From an uncultured Bacteroidota bacterium (GTDB taxonomy: Bacteria; Bacteroidota; Bacteroidia; UKL13-3), in the NCBI GenBank assembly GCA_903888395.1, contig CAISTO010000042.1:1-17953 (forward strand): DNA of 17,953 nt, written 5' to 3'. Positions 15,569-17,953 of the stretch are shown here, piece after piece. Under the pieces are notes generated by a model, which saw nothing but the letters and a program-made list of their open reading frames with translations, was not told where the DNA came from and searched no databases. The translations under genes were made by a program, and so were the position numbers. Numbering within the stretch: position 1 is the stretch's first letter; every line of letters begins with the position of its first letter.

Positions 15569-17494
15569 TTAAAAATATAGTTTAAGTTCAATGGTTGTTT
15601 CTGTTCCTTTAATATTGTCTTTTACAAAACTTTTGTCTTCTTGGCTAAACCATCGTCTTCTAAAATATAAATTTGTGTTTTTAGCAATGGCTAAATCTAA
15701 ACCCAATCCAAACAAATTAGATTCTTGGTTAATGGCATTATTTAAAGTACTTCCAAGTTTGCCATCTACATTATCACCTTTGTTTAATTGGCTATTACCT
15801 GTAATGTATTCTTTACCAAACGATGTAATTAAACTCACTTCTTTATTGATCATAAAAACAGCATCAAATTCATGGTAAAAAGTTCGTAAATAAGCATTAC
15901 TGCTAAAGGTTGGAATGATGTTAAAATCGCTTTGCGCTGAACCAAATGAACCAACATAAAGTAAGTAAAAAGGTATATAACTAAAATTTACTTTTTGTTT
16001 TAATTGCACTTGTAGCATGTTAAAATTGGTCAATGTTTTGGGCATTCCTAAAGAATTTGTATCTGTAATTTCAATCGATTGAGAAAAGCCACGGAAGTAT
16101 GATGTCCAATTGCTGTAAGCTCCCACATTATTTACAAAAGGAACAAAACGAGAAAAAGGCAAAGCATTTATTTTATGGCCAAAAGCCAAAGTACGTCCCA
16201 TTGATTTAATTTCACTAGAAACCATATTTCCAATGTTTAATTTGGTAGATTTTGTAATATCTAACCAAAAATTAAAACTAAAACCCTTACGGTTATTACT
16301 AATTTGACCAACGTCTGTTATTGATCCAGCAAAATTACTAATGCCTCCACTTCCTCCCGCCGAATTACCAATTTGATTAACAGAAGATGTACTTAAAAAA
16401 GCGGTATTTGAACTTAAAAAATTTCCGTAATAATTTACAAATTGCGGACTCATATAAAATCCTTCTATATCAAAAGGAATTTTTGTAATTTTTGCAGGTG
16501 TTGTAATTTTAACTCTTATTGCCTCACCCCAACCCTCTTTTTGAGTATTTGAATAAAGTTGTCCTCTTCCCATTTCTGCTGATAAATCGAATCCTTTCCA
16601 TGCCAAATCATATGAAAAAGTTTGCAATTGAATTCCCGCTTCTTCAGTTGCCAATGAATCTAAAAATGAAGTATAGTTCATCATGTTAAATCCAATGGTT
16701 TGGTTGTTCATTTTTTTCCTAATTCTTACTCCAAAGGTATAAGAGGGGATTTTACTTCCAATTATAGATTGAACAGGGGTTACACCATATAACAAGCGAA
16801 ATGACATATTTCCTGGAAGTTCATTTCCATCAATCATCATTCCTTTAAAAGCTTGCATTCCAAAGCGCATGTCTCTGCTAATATTTCCATATTCAAAATA
16901 GTTAGAAGCCCTATCGTATGACACAGAATTATTTTCCCAAGGATAACGTTCAAAAATACTATAACGTTGGTAACCAATAAAACTACTAAAAAGCATTCCG
17001 CTCATGTCAGTCCAATTAATACCACCCATATGTGCTGTAAATTTTCCAACATCTGTTTGAATACTTCCAGTTAAGTTAATACCTAAATTTAAATTGATAG
17101 GACTATTGCCAATATTTCCAGTAAAATTATGGTATAAGGCATAATCCATTCCTATATAAGTTTTAGAAGTTGGTTGAGCGGAAATATTAATCAACATCAA
17201 AGGTGGATCTCGATATACATCGCCAGCACCAAGCACAAAATTTGGTGCATTTGCAAATTGATTCCCTGGAATTACTACAAAAGAGTTTTCTAAGTCACGG
17301 TTAATTCCAAAAAAACGATAATATCCATTAACACTAATTTTTTTTAGTGGAATTAATCCCAAAGGACCAGTAGAAATTGGTCTTATAACAAAGCCTGAAT
17401 CAACATCTTGAGCATTTATTTTGGAAATATTAAATCCAAAAAACGTAAGTATTAACAAGCAAAAAAATCGGTTGAATAGGTAATATTTTTTCAA
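15569..17494 (-). CDS. Outer-membrane beta-barrel-type protein, first gene of glucan operon (TTG start)
   Basis: The family is not recognised. The 641-residue product has a signal peptide (about 1-29, ending INAQ) and then a long amphipathic beta-strand pattern with many Tyr, Phe and Trp residues, Asn/Gly-rich turns, and a C-terminal KLYF ending in Phe, all typical of outer-membrane barrels. It has no TonB plug and no lipobox. The codon before the KKYYLF signal is TTG; the upstream in-frame sequence reaches a TAG about eleven codons earlier without an ATG, so TTG is the only reasonable start. A promoter-like sequence lies just upstream. The next barrel gene follows after one base. The two barrels could form a paired porin or uptake complex, or serve in adhesion to glucan; neither is provable from sequence. 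Confidence 0.75.
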   Translation of the reverse strand: MKKYYLFNRFFCLLILTFFGFNISKINAQDVDSGFVIRPISTGPLGLIPLKKISVNGYYRFFGINRDLENSFVVIPGNQFANAPNFVLGAGDVYRDPPLMLINISAQPTSKTYIGMDYALYHNFTGNIGNSPINLNLGINLTGSIQTDVGKFTAHMGGINWTDMSGMLFSSFIGYQRYSIFERYPWENNSVSYDRASNYFEYGNISRDMRFGMQAFKGMMIDGNELPGNMSFRLLYGVTPVQSIIGSKIPSYTFGVRIRKKMNNQTIGFNMMNYTSFLDSLATEEAGIQLQTFSYDLAWKGFDLSAEMGRGQLYSNTQKEGWGEAIRVKITTPAKITKIPFDIEGFYMSPQFVNYYGNFLSSNTAFLSTSSVNQIGNSAGGSGGISNFAGSITDVGQISNNRKGFSFNFWLDITKSTKLNIGNMVSSEIKSMGRTLAFGHKINALPFSRFVPFVNNVGAYSNWTSYFRGFSQSIEITDTNSLGMPKTLTNFNMLQVQLKQKVNFSYIPFYLLYVGSFGSAQSDFNIIPTFSSNAYLRTFYHEFDAVFMINKEVSLITSFGKEYITGNSQLNKGDNVDGKLGSTLNNAINQESNLFGLGLDLAIAKNTNLYFRRRWFSQEDKSFVKDNIKGTETTIELKLYF

Positions 17495-17512
17495 ATCTGT
17501 TTTATTGTAAAA

Positions 17513-17542
17513 CGAAAGTATGTACTAAGTTTAGAATACCAA
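17513..17542 (-). promoter_or_regulatory. Candidate promoter of the glucan operon
   Basis: Read on the minus strand, a TTG (17540-17542) is followed after 19 bases by TACTTTCG (17513-17520), a 7-of-8 match counting only fixed positions loosely to TAnnTTTG. The spacing is right for the Bacteroidota -33/-7 promoter, and the TTG start codon is about 18 bases downstream. If real, transcription starts with the first barrel gene, and true bacterial sequence extends at least to 17542. Confidence 0.45.
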
Positions 17543-17622
17543 TATTATTTGCCCCAACTCACATACTACATTAAGATTTAATTTGCTATTATTACTACAA
17601 CACAGCTACAACAAAACACTAA
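17543..17622. other. Probable junction between bacterial and foreign-looking sequence
   Basis: No gene or repeat is visible. Bacterial promoter-like sequence ends on the left, and an ORF with very different codon use begins at 17623, preceded directly by an in-frame TAA. If the contig is chimeric, the join falls in or near this stretch; no sharp sequence mark shows where. Confidence 0.3.
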
Positions 17623-17953
17623 ATGAAATGGAATAAATTGATCATCGTTCAGAGAGACTCGAGTAACCAGATATTTCTTCAGAAGAGCCTTCGGCGAGCT
17701 GTGGAATCTCCCATTGATTTTGAGTTTCACAAACCACCTGAGATGTTGCAAGACTTTCATCAAATTCTCCATCAGCGCTTAGTTTTTCTGGTCCCACAGC
17801 TTCAGGTTAGTAAGGTTGCTCTTGTATCGATCTACTGTTATTATCTTTATTTTCTTCTTCTTCAATTCTGACTTTGCTTCTTAGCTGGATCTTACCCTAG
17901 CTAAGTCCCAACAAAAGCTTTTTATACTAGGCAATCGCTTCCTTAACAGCAAA
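17623..17953 (+). CDS. Candidate split (eukaryotic-type) gene fragment, open at window end
   Basis: Read without splicing this is an 82-codon ORF from 17623 to 17871 with no recognisable domain. Read with the candidate intron at 17806-17884 removed, 61 codons (17623-17805) join in phase to 23 more open codons (17885-17953) and run off the window. The first part is about 42% G+C by hand count and uses CAG for six of eight glutamines, whereas the operon genes use CAA almost exclusively. The inferred peptide is rich in Gln, Leu and Phe and I do not recognise it. The most economical explanation is contaminating eukaryotic DNA fused to the contig end. A coincidental bacterial ORF or non-coding DNA remains possible. 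Confidence 0.35.
17806..17884 (+). other. Candidate spliceosomal intron, 79 bases, phase 0
   Basis: The left border reads CAG followed by GTTAGT, near the GTAAGT donor consensus. The right border is a pyrimidine-rich tract (TTTGCTTCTTAG) ending in TAG. A CTGAC branch-point-like motif lies at 17868-17872, 13 bases before the end. The interior is T-rich. Removal keeps the reading frame, and the downstream 23 codons are free of stops. Each sign alone is weak; together they are suggestive. Confidence 0.38.

Noticed and set aside
15568..15591. Longer N-terminus for the second barrel protein
   Set aside because: It begins with TTG, places eight residues before an otherwise perfect signal peptide and overlaps the preceding gene; the ATG at 15567 is better.
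15569..17494. SusC-like TonB-dependent transporter
   Set aside because: At 641 residues it is too short, and no TonB box, plug domain or carboxypeptidase-like N-terminal domain is visible.
17623..17871. An ordinary 82-residue bacterial gene
   Set aside because: Codon use is unlike the neighbours, there is no recognisable domain, and the second half coincides with a T-rich intron-like stretch; I keep it only as a candidate split gene.

Overview
The window looks like an AT-rich chromosome segment from a member of the Bacteroidota. Supporting signs are a type IX secretion (T9SS) C-terminal domain with a YPNPF motif, short signal peptides and Cys lipoboxes ending small secreted proteins, perfect Bacteroidota -7 promoter boxes (TATATTTG, consensus TAnnTTTG), a strong preference for CAA over CAG, and palindromic intergenic repeats of the kind scattered through these genomes. 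I cannot place it below phylum.

Layout. (1) 1-260: a non-coding mosaic of palindromes ending just before a gene start. (2) 261-3615, plus strand: a housekeeping run of peptide deformylase (def), glycerol-3-phosphate dehydrogenase (gpsA) and a fused ABC exporter, closed by a hairpin. (3) 3693-4402, plus strand: a small three-gene cassette (DUF4160, DUF2442 and a 58-residue antitoxin-like protein) whose last gene runs into a triple-hairpin REP-like repeat. (4) 4508-6196, plus strand: a membrane-anchored SxxK serine hydrolase and a gamma-class carbonic anhydrase-like hexapeptide protein, driven by their own promoter. (5) 6197-6283: a convergent intergenic gap with a long imperfect inverted repeat. 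(6) 17494 down to 6284, minus strand: a tight seven-gene operon of about 11 kb. (7) about 17543-17953: a stretch unlike the rest, reading like exon-intron-exon of a eukaryotic gene.

The operon is the main point of interest. In transcription order it encodes two outer-membrane beta-barrel-type proteins, a lipoprotein with a C-terminal jelly-roll-like region and EF-hand-like loops, a second lipoprotein built from a duplicated beta-sandwich domain, a GH3 beta-glucosidase lipoprotein, a GH16 laminarinase-type endo-glucanase exported by T9SS, and a secreted clan GH-A glycosidase. The enzymes fit a beta-1,3-glucan (laminarin-like) degradation pathway: the GH16 cuts chains at the surface, the GH-A enzyme may trim or debranch, and the GH3 releases glucose. 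No TonB-dependent SusC or SusD gene is present, although a promoter-like sequence directly precedes the first gene. The two barrels and two binding lipoproteins may therefore replace SusCD in glycan capture and uptake. That is an inference, and the right-hand context is uncertain because the last roughly 400 bases may be an assembly chimera.

I found no tRNA, rRNA, CRISPR array, transposase, riboswitch or origin.
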